Positions 19,219 through 27,220 of a stretch of 64,000 nt of DNA are shown here, piece by piece. Under the pieces are notes generated by a model, which worked only from the letters and a program-made list of their open reading frames with translations, was not told the DNA's origin and did no database searches. The DNA is from Mycobacterium sp. E2479 (GTDB lineage Bacteria > Actinomycetota > Actinomycetes > Mycobacteriales > Mycobacteriaceae), in assembly GCF_001667925.1 (NCBI RefSeq), contig NZ_LZJR01000093.1:123298-187297 (forward strand), in the 5' to 3' direction. The position numbers and the translations under genes are program-made. The number at the start of each line of letters is the position of its first letter. Positions within the stretch are counted from its first letter, which is position 1.

Positions 19219-20304
19219 GTGTCGGCGTCCTTGCCGGAGTTCCCCTGGGACACCCTGGCGGATGCGAAAGCGCAGGCCAGTGCCCATCCGGACGGGATCG
19301 TCGACCTGTCAGTCGGCACCCCGGTCGACCCGGTCGCCCCGGTCATCCAGGAAGCCCTGGCCGCCGCCGCTTCGGCCTCGGGGTATCCGGCCACCGCCGG
19401 CACCGCCCGGCTGCGCGAATCGGCGGTTGCCGCGCTCGATCGCCGGTTCGGCATCGCCGGACTGACCGAGGCTTCGGTGCTCCCGGTGATCGGCAGCAAG
19501 GAGCTGATCGCGTGGTTGCCGACGCTGCTGGGCCTGGGACCCGCGGACCTGATCGTGGTGCCCGAGCTGGCGTATCCCACCTACGAGGTAGGGGCCCGGC
19601 TGGCCGGGGCGCGGGTGCTTCGCGCCGATTCGCTGACTCAGTTGGGCCCGCAATCGCCGTCGCTGTACTACCTGAACTCGCCGAGCAATCCGACCGGACG
19701 CGTCCTGGGCGTCGATCACCTGCGCAAAGTGGTCGGCTGGGCCCGCGACCGGGGTTGCCTGGTGGCCTCCGACGAGTGCTATCTGGGATTGGGCTGGGAT
19801 GACCGGCCGCTGTCGATCCTGCACCCCTCGGTGTGCGACGGCGACCATACCGGCCTGATCGCGATCCACTCCCTGTCGAAGAGCTCGTCGCTGGCCGGGT
19901 ATCGAGCCGGGATCGTCGCCGGGGACCCCGAGCTGGTCGCCGAGCTGCTGGCCGTGCGCAAGCACGCCGGGATGATGGTGCCTACGCCGGTGCAGGCGGC
20001 CATGGTGGCCGCCCTGGACGACGACGCCCACGAGCTGGCGCAGCGGGAGCGCTATGAACGCCGCCGCACGGCCCTGCTGCCCGCGCTGCGTTCGGCCGGC
20101 TTCGCCGTCGACCATTCCGAAGCGGGCCTCTATCTGTGGGCCACGCGCGGCGAGGGATGCCAGGACACCGTCGCCTGGCTGGCGCGGCGCGGCATCTTGG
20201 TGGCGCCGGGTGAGTTCTACGGGCCGCGCGGTGCGCAGCACGTGCGGATTGCGCTGACCGCCAGCGACGAGCGGATTGCCGCCGCGGTGCAGCGGCTCGC
20301 CTAG
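19219..20304 (+). CDS. dapC: succinyldiaminopimelate aminotransferase, actinobacterial DapC type (PLP)
   Basis: This 362-aa class I/II aminotransferase has the PLP-lysine region SLSKSSSLAGYRAG, the SNPTGR motif and the C-terminal Arg region. It belongs to the actinobacterial DapC family, converting N-succinyl-2-amino-6-oxopimelate to succinyl-diaminopimelate in lysine and peptidoglycan synthesis. GTG 19219 (VSASLPEFPWD) matches the start of Rv1178; the same frame is open far upstream through fdxC but that part is not conserved. dapD and dapE lie about 19-22 kb downstream. In M. tuberculosis a second candidate (Rv0858c) has been characterised as DapC, so the assignment of physiological role is likely but not unique. 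Confidence 0.88.
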   Translation: MSASLPEFPWDTLADAKAQASAHPDGIVDLSVGTPVDPVAPVIQEALAAAASASGYPATAGTARLRESAVAALDRRFGIAGLTEASVLPVIGSKELIAWLPTLLGLGPADLIVVPELAYPTYEVGARLAGARVLRADSLTQLGPQSPSLYYLNSPSNPTGRVLGVDHLRKVVGWARDRGCLVASDECYLGLGWDDRPLSILHPSVCDGDHTGLIAIHSLSKSSSLAGYRAGIVAGDPELVAELLAVRKHAGMMVPTPVQAAMVAALDDDAHELAQRERYERRRTALLPALRSAGFAVDHSEAGLYLWATRGEGCQDTVAWLARRGILVAPGEFYGPRGAQHVRIALTASDERIAAAVQRLA

Positions 20305-20382
20305 CCGACCCGCATCGCGCGGGCGCCCGAGCGTGCACAATGCATCGGAGGCGTTTCACGTTCTCGGGTAAGGACGGTGTTC

Positions 20383-22746
20383 GTGACCAGTTCGACCGGC
20401 AAGCTGCGCATCCCGCTCTCCCTGGGGGACATCGCCAAGCGGGTGTTCCTCGGCAAGCCGCTGATCACCGAGGATATCGCATCCGAGAAGTTGTCGAATT
20501 CGGTTGCACTAGGCGCGCTTTCGCCCGACGCAGTCTCCTCTGTCGCGTATGGCCCCGAACAGATCCTGATCGAACTGTTGCCCCATGCAGGGCTGGCCGC
20601 ATTCCTGCTTTTGCTGCCCATCACCGGTGTCATCCTGCTGATCCTGGTGCTGGTGGCCGCGTCCTATCGGCAAGTGGTCATGGCCTACACCCGAGCCGGC
20701 GGCTCGTACATCGTCGCGCGGGACAATTTCGGGCCCAAGGTGGCGCAGATCGCCGCTGCGGCGCTGTTGATCGACTACGTGGTCACCGTCGCCGTGCAGT
20801 CGGCAGCCGGCACCGTCGCGGTGGCCTCGGCGATTCCCGCGCTGGGCCCGTACAGCCTCGAACTCACCGTCGGTGTGGTGCTGGTCATCTGCTACGCGAA
20901 CCTGCGCGGCCTGAAGGAAGCGGGATTGCCGTTCGCGGTCGCGACCTATTCCTTCATCGTCATGGTCGGCCTGACCATCGTGGTGGGCGTCGTCCGCGCG
21001 GTGGGCGGTAACCTGCCCGTTTACGATCCTGCCCACCTGGCCGGGACCGTGCCGGTGCACCAGAGCAACGGACTGGTGCTGGGCGCCACGATCTTGGTGC
21101 TGCTGCGCGCGTTCGCCAACGGCGGTTCGTCGCTGACGGGGGTCGAGGCCATCTCCAACACTGTCGACTACTTCCGAAAACCGCAGGGCCGCAACGCGCG
21201 CCGCGTACTCACCGCGATGGCCACCATCCTGGGGTTGCTGCTCGCCGGCGTCGCCTACCTGGCGCACGTAACACACGCCACTCCGTACCTGACCGAATAT
21301 CCCTCGGTCTTGTCGCAGATCGGGCGGGCCGTGTTCGGCAACGGGACCACGGGCGACGTGTTCTACGTAATGGTGCAGGCCGCCACGGCAGCCATCTTGT
21401 TCACCGGCGCGAACACCAGCTTCAACGGCTTTCCGGCCCTGGCCAGTTTCGTCGCCGAAGACCGCTTCCTGCCCAGGCAGCTCACCAAACGCGGCCACCG
21501 CCTGGTGTTTTCGAACGGGATCATCACTCTGACGGCTCTCTCGGTCGCATTGCTGGTGACCACCGGCGGCTCGGTGAATGCGCTGGTGCCCTTCTACGCG
21601 ATAGGCGTGTTCACCGGCTTCTCGATGGCCGGCTACGGCATGACCAAACACCACCTCACGCATCGAGAACCGGGCTGGCGACACCGGTTGGCGATCAACC
21701 TGTCCGCGGCCATCCTGTCGACGATCGTGGTGGGTATCTTCGCGGTGGCGAAGTTCACCGAGGGCGCCTGGCTGGTGGTCGTCGTCTTCCCGCTGTTGGT
21801 GTTCGTGCTGACCCGGCTCAACCGCGAATACCGCGCCGAGGCAGCGATTCTCGAGACGTTCCGCACCGACCGCCCGGAGCTGGTGAAGTACGCGCGGCAT
21901 CGGGTGTTCGTGTTAGTCGACTCCGTCGACCTGGCCGTGATCGAGGCGTTGCGCTACGGCAGGGGATTGCGCGCCGAGGAGCTGATCGCCGTGCACTTCA
22001 TGGTCGACCCAGCCCACGCTGCACTCCTGCGAAAGCGTTGGGACCATTTCGAACTCGACACTCCGCTGCGGATCGTGGACTGCCCCGACCGCCGGATCAG
22101 CCGGGCCGCCCAGCTGCTGGTCGCCAAGGCGCGTGACGAGAACGCGCGCACCAACGTGACGGTGCTGCTGCCGCGTCGGACTTTCGCGCGCCTGCTGGGC
22201 CGGCTGTTGCACGACCGCACCGCCGATAAGATCTCGCGAGCGGTCAGCCTCATCCCCGATGCCGCGGCGACGATCGTGCCCTACGACGTCGAATCGCGGA
22301 TCAGGGAGGCCTACCCGGACACCTTCGAGCAGCGCATCGGGCAGGCAATCGACAAGATCGAGGCATGGGTGTCCCAAGACGAGGATGAAAAGGTCGACGC
22401 CTACGAACACCCGGAGCGGCCGCGGTCTGTGATCATGGTGGCGGGGCTGATCTCCGGACAGCGCGCCAGCGTCGAAGGGCGGGTCAGCGAGGTCGAAGAC
22501 GTCACCACACGGGGCCGGACCCACCGGCGAATCGTCATCGGCGACAGCACCGGCGAAATGACCGTCACCTTCCGCGCGGGCCACGGCGGCGCCGATATCC
22601 AGCCCGGTCAGGTGCTGCGAATCACCGGGAAGGCTCGCCAGACCGGCACCCAGGCCATATCCATGCTCGATCCGGCGTATCAGATCATCGAGGATCCCGC
22701 GAAGGACGTCGAGGCCGAGGACTCCGAGCAAACCAGCGACACGTAG
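20383..22746 (+). CDS. KimA-like potassium importer (APC superfamily) with extra C-terminal OB-like domain
   Basis: This 787-aa protein has about twelve transmembrane helices in residues 40-480 and a large cytoplasmic C-terminus. The N-terminal pattern LSPDAVSSVAYGPEQILI, then SYRQVVMAYTRAGGSYIV and LIDYVVTVAVQSAAGT, closely follows Bacillus KimA (YdaO), a proton-coupled K+ importer inhibited by c-di-AMP. Residues 500-640 resemble the KimA USP-like region. The last roughly 130 residues (PRSVIMVAGLISGQRASVEG onward) look like an OB-fold nucleic-acid- or ligand-binding domain (RTHRRIVIGDSTGEMTVTF) that Bacillus KimA lacks. GTG 20383 is preferred over GTG 20377 because AAGGA (20370-20374) is then eight bases upstream. 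General APC amino-acid permease is the alternative annotation. Confidence 0.8.
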   Translation: MTSSTGKLRIPLSLGDIAKRVFLGKPLITEDIASEKLSNSVALGALSPDAVSSVAYGPEQILIELLPHAGLAAFLLLLPITGVILLILVLVAASYRQVVMAYTRAGGSYIVARDNFGPKVAQIAAAALLIDYVVTVAVQSAAGTVAVASAIPALGPYSLELTVGVVLVICYANLRGLKEAGLPFAVATYSFIVMVGLTIVVGVVRAVGGNLPVYDPAHLAGTVPVHQSNGLVLGATILVLLRAFANGGSSLTGVEAISNTVDYFRKPQGRNARRVLTAMATILGLLLAGVAYLAHVTHATPYLTEYPSVLSQIGRAVFGNGTTGDVFYVMVQAATAAILFTGANTSFNGFPALASFVAEDRFLPRQLTKRGHRLVFSNGIITLTALSVALLVTTGGSVNALVPFYAIGVFTGFSMAGYGMTKHHLTHREPGWRHRLAINLSAAILSTIVVGIFAVAKFTEGAWLVVVVFPLLVFVLTRLNREYRAEAAILETFRTDRPELVKYARHRVFVLVDSVDLAVIEALRYGRGLRAEELIAVHFMVDPAHAALLRKRWDHFELDTPLRIVDCPDRRISRAAQLLVAKARDENARTNVTVLLPRRTFARLLGRLLHDRTADKISRAVSLIPDAAATIVPYDVESRIREAYPDTFEQRIGQAIDKIEAWVSQDEDEKVDAYEHPERPRSVIMVAGLISGQRASVEGRVSEVEDVTTRGRTHRRIVIGDSTGEMTVTFRAGHGGADIQPGQVLRITGKARQTGTQAISMLDPAYQIIEDPAKDVEAEDSEQTSDT

Positions 22747-23197
22747 CGTCGCGCCCGCTCGAGGGTCTGCGCCGTGCGGGAAAGGCCTGACCCGCCAGCT
22801 GAGCGAAGCGAATGTTGCCCCAACGCCCGGTGATTGCAGTTGCTGGGATACCCGGAGACGGGCTTGACGCGGGACATCCCGCCGCGCGGAAAAAACCCAC
22901 CTAAGTTGGCCATCTTTACTTGTGGACTGGTTCTAATCCTGATTGATTGATAAACACTATGGGGGAAGGTGTGTGGCCAGGACCGATACGGCGGGGTGCC
23001 GCGCCGAAGCTCGGCGTCGGTGTTCAGCGGGCGCGGGTCCCTGTCGGGAGGAAGCGGTGCCGGCATAGGCCACCAGTGATGCGAAGGATGATAAGTGGCC
23101 GTAAGGGTTTCGTCAGCGTCTGTCACTACGACGGTCGGTTGCATCTACCTGGGCACGCGTTCATGCCTGGCTGAAACGATGTGAACAGGAGCTCGAT
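22747..23197 (+). other. 450-base gap with tandem hairpins and an A+T-rich block upstream of cysC
   Basis: No gene is recognised here; a frame at 22947-23174 has no domain or good ribosome-binding site. Two perfect small hairpins lie side by side: CCCG-GAGA-CGGG at 22851-22862 and GCGGGA-CA-TCCCGC at 22869-22882, followed by an A-run at 22890-22895. They could be a terminator for the importer gene or part of a structured leader. An A+T-rich stretch at 22908-22965 (with TTGTGG at about 22919 and TAAACA near 22951) is the best candidate for the promoter of cysC-sat. I found no match to riboswitch consensus sequences I know. Confidence 0.35.
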
Positions 23198-23866
23198 ATG
23201 GCCAACAACATCACTTGGCACGAACATCAGATAAGTCGCGCCGAGCGCGAGGGCCTCAACGGACACAAAGGCTGCGTCGTCTGGTTCACCGGCTTGAGCG
23301 GTAGCGGCAAGAGCACGGTGGCCAACGTCGTGGAGCAGAAGCTCTACGAGCGGGGCATACGCAGCTTTCTGCTGGATGGAGACAACGTCCGCTATGGACT
23401 CAATGCCGGCCCGGAACTGCTCGAAGAGCGCCACGGACCCGAGTTCGCGAAGCGGTTCGGTCTGGGATTTTCCGCCCAGGATCGCGAGGAGAACATCCGC
23501 CGTATCGGCGCGGTCGCGAAGCTGTTCTGCGAATCGGGCGTCATCGCCTTGACGGCCTTCATCAGCCCTTACGTTCGCGATCGTGACGCTATTCGGGCCA
23601 CCCTGAACGAGGGTGATTTCCAGGAGATCTTTATCGACACCCCGATCGAGATCTGTGAGCAGCGCGATCCGAAAGGGCTCTACAAGAAAGCGCGGGCCGG
23701 CGAGATCAAGGGATTCACCGGAATCGACGACCCCTACGAGGCGCCGGCGCAGCCCGAGCTGCGGCTCGACGGCGGCAAAAAGGACGCGGACACACTGGCC
23801 GAGCAGGTGATCGCTCATCTCGAGCAGGTGGGTGTCATCTGGGCCGCGACCCGACGAGACGCTTAG
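23198..23866 (+). CDS. cysC: adenylylsulfate kinase (APS kinase), stand-alone
   Basis: This 222-aa protein phosphorylates APS to PAPS. Visible are the P-loop GLSGSGKST (about residues 32-40), DGDNVR, the region FGLGFSAQDREENIRRIG, FISPYVRDRDAIR, and GLYKKARAGEIKGFTGIDDP, all catalytic-core motifs. The leader WHEHQISRAEREGLNGHKGC resembles APS kinases of Planctomycetes and other non-actinobacteria as I remember them. The start has AGGAG upstream (23184). Mycobacteria normally carry APS kinase fused to the CysN GTPase, so a free CysC is unusual. It is followed by sat after 70 bases. Confidence 0.93.
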   Translation: MANNITWHEHQISRAEREGLNGHKGCVVWFTGLSGSGKSTVANVVEQKLYERGIRSFLLDGDNVRYGLNAGPELLEERHGPEFAKRFGLGFSAQDREENIRRIGAVAKLFCESGVIALTAFISPYVRDRDAIRATLNEGDFQEIFIDTPIEICEQRDPKGLYKKARAGEIKGFTGIDDPYEAPAQPELRLDGGKKDADTLAEQVIAHLEQVGVIWAATRRDA

Positions 23867-23936
23867 CGGGGGTCCGGCGACGGCGTCGGGAGCCGTCCAC
23901 CGTGCCCGCCCTTTATCGAAAAACGAGGTCATTTGA

Positions 23937-25196
23937 ATGAGCTACCAAGGTCATAACGGGAAGCCGATCGTGGAACGGGTGTCCACGGAGAATGCGGCGA
24001 GTCGGATCGATGGGCTGCCGCGCATCCCGATCTCGAAAGCCACCGCGCACGAGGTGATCAGCCTGTCCTACGGGTTTTTCACCCCGCTCTCGGGGTTCAT
24101 GGTCCGGCGGGAAGTGGATGGCACGCTGGACGACTTCCAGCTGCCCGACGGCACGCTCTGGAGCATCCCGATCGTCTTCGATCTTTCGGCGGAAGACGTC
24201 GAGAAGTTCGGGGTGAAGGAGGGCGAGCGCGTGGTTCTCGAATATCTCGATGCGCCGATGGCGATCTTCGAGGTCTTTGAGATCTACGAATACGACTTGG
24301 AGCGGATGGCCGAAAAGACCTACGGGACGACCGATCCGCGGCACCCGGGCGTCAAGAAGACGTTGGCTTACGCGGATCGATTCATCGGCGGCGACATCAC
24401 GTTGATCAACGAACCGGTGTTCAACGAGCCCTTCAAAAGCTTCTGGCTGACACCCAGGCAACACAAGGATGCGCTGGCGAAAAAGAACTGGAAGCGTGCC
24501 GTCGCCCATCAAACCCGAAACGTTCCGCACACCGGCCACGAGGCGTTGATGAAGCAAGCGTGGCTGGCGGCCAATGAGGACCAGCCCGTCGACAACTTGA
24601 ACACGGGTGTGCTGGTCAATGCCATCATCGGCCAAAAACGTGTCGGAGACTATATCGACGAGGCAATACTCTTGGCGCAGAACGAATTACGGGCCAGCGG
24701 GTATTTCCGCGAGGACGTCCACCTGGTGTCATTCACGCTGTGGGACATGCGCTATGCGGGACCCCGGGAGGCCATCTTCCACGCGATCTTGCGGACGAAC
24801 CTCGGCTGCTCGCACCACATGTTCGGGCGGGACCACGCCGGCGTGGGAGACTTCTACCACCCGTACGACTCGCAGAACATCCTCAAGCAGTACCGGAGCG
24901 GACTGGGGATCAAACCGGTTTTCCTGCGGGAAAACTGGTACTGCCCGGTGTGCCAGGAGGTCACCAACTCGGCGCTGTGCGGCCATGACGAACAGTCACA
25001 AAGCTTCAGCGGCAGCCTGATTCGAAGCATCCTGACCGACGAGGTCAAGCCGACTCAAAAGGTGATGCGGCACGAGGTGTTCGAAGTGGTGATGGACAGC
25101 GCCGCCAAGTATGGCCAAGGTTCTCCTTTCGTCACCGAGGACTATCTGAGAGACAGACTGCCGGTCTTTACGCTGAACCAATTGGAGAACTCATGA
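23937..25196 (+). CDS. sat: ATP sulfurylase, single-chain Sat type
   Basis: This 419-aa enzyme makes APS and pyrophosphate from ATP and sulfate. Catalytic motifs are QTRNVPHTGHE (about residues 192-202, the Q-x-R-N...H-x-G-H signature) and GRDHAGVG near residue 300. A zinc-type cluster CPVCQEV...CGHD lies around 335-351, as in Sat of many sulfur bacteria. It is unrelated to the CysDN sulfurylase that mycobacteria normally use. A 120-base sample (24181-24300) is about 55% G+C by hand count, well below typical genes here, and suggests foreign origin. The TGA overlaps the ATG of the next gene (ATGA). Confidence 0.93.
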   Translation: MSYQGHNGKPIVERVSTENAASRIDGLPRIPISKATAHEVISLSYGFFTPLSGFMVRREVDGTLDDFQLPDGTLWSIPIVFDLSAEDVEKFGVKEGERVVLEYLDAPMAIFEVFEIYEYDLERMAEKTYGTTDPRHPGVKKTLAYADRFIGGDITLINEPVFNEPFKSFWLTPRQHKDALAKKNWKRAVAHQTRNVPHTGHEALMKQAWLAANEDQPVDNLNTGVLVNAIIGQKRVGDYIDEAILLAQNELRASGYFREDVHLVSFTLWDMRYAGPREAIFHAILRTNLGCSHHMFGRDHAGVGDFYHPYDSQNILKQYRSGLGIKPVFLRENWYCPVCQEVTNSALCGHDEQSQSFSGSLIRSILTDEVKPTQKVMRHEVFEVVMDSAAKYGQGSPFVTEDYLRDRLPVFTLNQLENS

Positions 25197-25522
25197 GCAC
25201 GGGCGAGAAGAAGATCAAGGTCAACGTCTGGATCAACGAGGAACGGCTGGACGCGCTGGCCAACGCCGGAATGGCGGACCTGGCGATCGAGGCGTTCGCC
25301 GGCATGAAGCTGCTCGAGATCTACGCCACCGAAGAGCAGAAAGACGTTCTGCTGCAGCGCTTTCCCGGAGCGAAATACGACTCGGCCACCACTCGCTCGA
25401 TCGAACTGCTCCCGAAGCAGGTCAAGGACAGGCTGCTCGAGCTGTCCATCAAGATGCATTCCACCGGTTCCGATGTGGTGGGTCACTTTCTCGAGGATTC
25501 CCAGACGGCGAACAGCAAATAG
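25193..25522 (+). CDS. 109-aa protein of unknown function translationally coupled to sat
   Basis: The start ATG overlaps the sat stop by four bases, so it is almost certainly co-translated with the ATP sulfurylase. The protein begins MSTGEKKIKVNVWINEERLD, is soluble and highly charged, has no cysteine, one tryptophan, no signal peptide and no membrane segment. The predicted pattern is a short beta strand (IKVNVWI), helices around 17-40, a strand (LLEIYAT), and a long C-terminal helix (PKQVKDRLLELSIKM). I do not recognise the family. A regulatory or assembly partner of Sat/CysC is the simplest idea, but this is inference from position only. Confidence 0.8.
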   Translation: MSTGEKKIKVNVWINEERLDALANAGMADLAIEAFAGMKLLEIYATEEQKDVLLQRFPGAKYDSATTRSIELLPKQVKDRLLELSIKMHSTGSDVVGHFLEDSQTANSK

Positions 25523-25541
25523 GCAGTGTCGTCCGCGGGCG

Positions 25542-27137
25542 TCACTTGCTCTTCAGCGCCCGTAATCCCAGCGAAAACAGCAGCCGCACATCGGGATCGG
25601 CCAACGACGTCGACAACAACTTCTCGATCCGGCGCACCCGATAGCGAACCGTATTCGGGTGCACTCGTAACCCTTGCGCGGCCGCGGCGATGTCGCCGAA
25701 GGTATCGAGGTAGGTCCGCAGCGTTTCGGCCAGCGCGGGATCGTCGTTGCGCAGCCCCACGATCCGAGGATCGATCAGTCGCTCGTCGCTGCCAACCAGT
25801 GTCACGATTTCGTCGAGCAGCACGGTGGTGCGCGCTTCGGCCAGCGAAGTCACCTGGCCGAACGAAATCGGGTGTCGCTCAGCGCTGTCCAAAACGCGGT
25901 CGACCTCGATGCGCGCCGCGGTGGCTCCGGCAAGGCCGGCGATCGGCGCGGCGATGGCGGCCCGAAGCGGCACCCCGAGTTCGGCGCGCATGGCGGCGAC
26001 GGTGCCGCGCGCCCACGAGGTGACCGCCCGGTTGTGCGTCTGCGGAAAGAGCACATACGTTCGCGCACCGGACGATGCGACCTGGGCATCGTGACGAAAA
26101 GCGCTGGCGCTCAGTGCGATGACATCAGCGAGCCGAGCGTGCCGGGGAGAATTGTCCGCCGCGTCCCAGCCGATCAGGGCCGCGTCGCCGTCGGCGGCAA
26201 CACCGAGTTCGCGGGCGATGGCAGCGACGTCGACATGCGCAAGAGTCTCCGAGTCCGCAAGGCCGAGAAGTTGCTGCACCCGGCGGGCATGCGTGGATGG
26301 CCGGGCCGCCAGCCGCGACATGATGCGGGCAGCCAGCACGGCGGCACCTCGCATCATCTCCTCGGCGTCGTCGGCCAGTGGTTGCGAGCCTTGTTGTACC
26401 CAGATGGTTCCGGCGAACACCGCAGATCGCCGCGCGTCGGCCGCGGGCAAGTAGACCCCGACGGCCAGTCGCGGGCGCAGCCCCAACTCGGGCCGCTCAG
26501 CGACGCGCACGACGTCGCCTCCCGACCGTAACGCGTCGAAGATGCCCCACTGTCCGATCCACTCGAGATGCTCGGGCGGACCCGCCCTGCCCAGGATGGA
26601 GAGGCGGCGCAGTTCGTCCGCTTCGTCGTTGGAGGCCGAATACGCCAGGACGTGCGATTGGGCGTTTTCGATGCTGACCATGCCATGAATGCGGTCGGCG
26701 AGCGACTGCGCCAACCCGAAGAGGTCGGTGCCCGAGTCATCCGTCGCGTCCACGCGGTCCCCGTGGTGCTCCAGAACGTGGTTGACCAACTGATAGAGCC
26801 GCTCCCAGCGGGCCTGCGGGTCGGCCGCCACCACGGCCGAGCCCACCGCAACCGCCTTGGCCACCAAGGCATGCGACGGTCTTTTGACGAAGATGGCTAC
26901 CGGCACGCGTTCACGCGCCTGCTTGTCCATCCACCGAAGCGCCTCGTCGTCGACGACCCCCAACAGAAAAAACACATCGGCGGCACCCGCCGCGGCCGCC
27001 AGACCGAGTCGCACGTCGTCGGAGTCGATCAGCGCCACCGACGCCACCGGCAGGTCCAGACCACGGGGCGCTTCAACCAAATTCACTAGGGTCGCGTCCA
27101 GCCTGAGTAGCAGCTGTCCCAGACCCACACCTGCCAT
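25542..27137 (-). CDS. pruC: PucR-family transcriptional activator of proline utilisation
   Basis: The protein is 531 aa, with an N-terminal sensory part, a GGDEF-like middle domain characteristic of PucR/CdaR proteins, and a C-terminal helix-turn-helix: FGDIAAAAQGLRVHPNTVRY about 50 residues from the end, then RVRRIEKLL. It is divergent from pruA with 83 bases between the starts and corresponds to Rv1186c, described as the proline-responsive activator PruC of pruAB. The stop is 19 bases from the sat-linked gene on the other strand (convergent). ATG 27137 is the first in-frame start. Confidence 0.88.
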   Translation of the reverse strand: MAGVGLGQLLLRLDATLVNLVEAPRGLDLPVASVALIDSDDVRLGLAAAAGAADVFFLLGVVDDEALRWMDKQARERVPVAIFVKRPSHALVAKAVAVGSAVVAADPQARWERLYQLVNHVLEHHGDRVDATDDSGTDLFGLAQSLADRIHGMVSIENAQSHVLAYSASNDEADELRRLSILGRAGPPEHLEWIGQWGIFDALRSGGDVVRVAERPELGLRPRLAVGVYLPAADARRSAVFAGTIWVQQGSQPLADDAEEMMRGAAVLAARIMSRLAARPSTHARRVQQLLGLADSETLAHVDVAAIARELGVAADGDAALIGWDAADNSPRHARLADVIALSASAFRHDAQVASSGARTYVLFPQTHNRAVTSWARGTVAAMRAELGVPLRAAIAAPIAGLAGATAARIEVDRVLDSAERHPISFGQVTSLAEARTTVLLDEIVTLVGSDERLIDPRIVGLRNDDPALAETLRTYLDTFGDIAAAAQGLRVHPNTVRYRVRRIEKLLSTSLADPDVRLLFSLGLRALKSK

Positions 27138-27220
27138 GTTGTCCGATTTTACTACTGACAGCCGCTTTCCTTGTCTGATCAGCTAATTCTCTGCTAGCCC
27201 GCCACGTGGATCCTTGCAGG

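Noticed and set aside
20305..20382. c-di-AMP (ydaO-type) riboswitch upstream of the KimA-like gene
   Set aside because: The gap is only 78 bases and shows none of the conserved ydaO segments; too short for that aptamer.
22947..23174. 75-aa ORF in front of cysC
   Set aside because: Its sequence has no domain and unusual codon choice; the better reading is a leader/promoter region.
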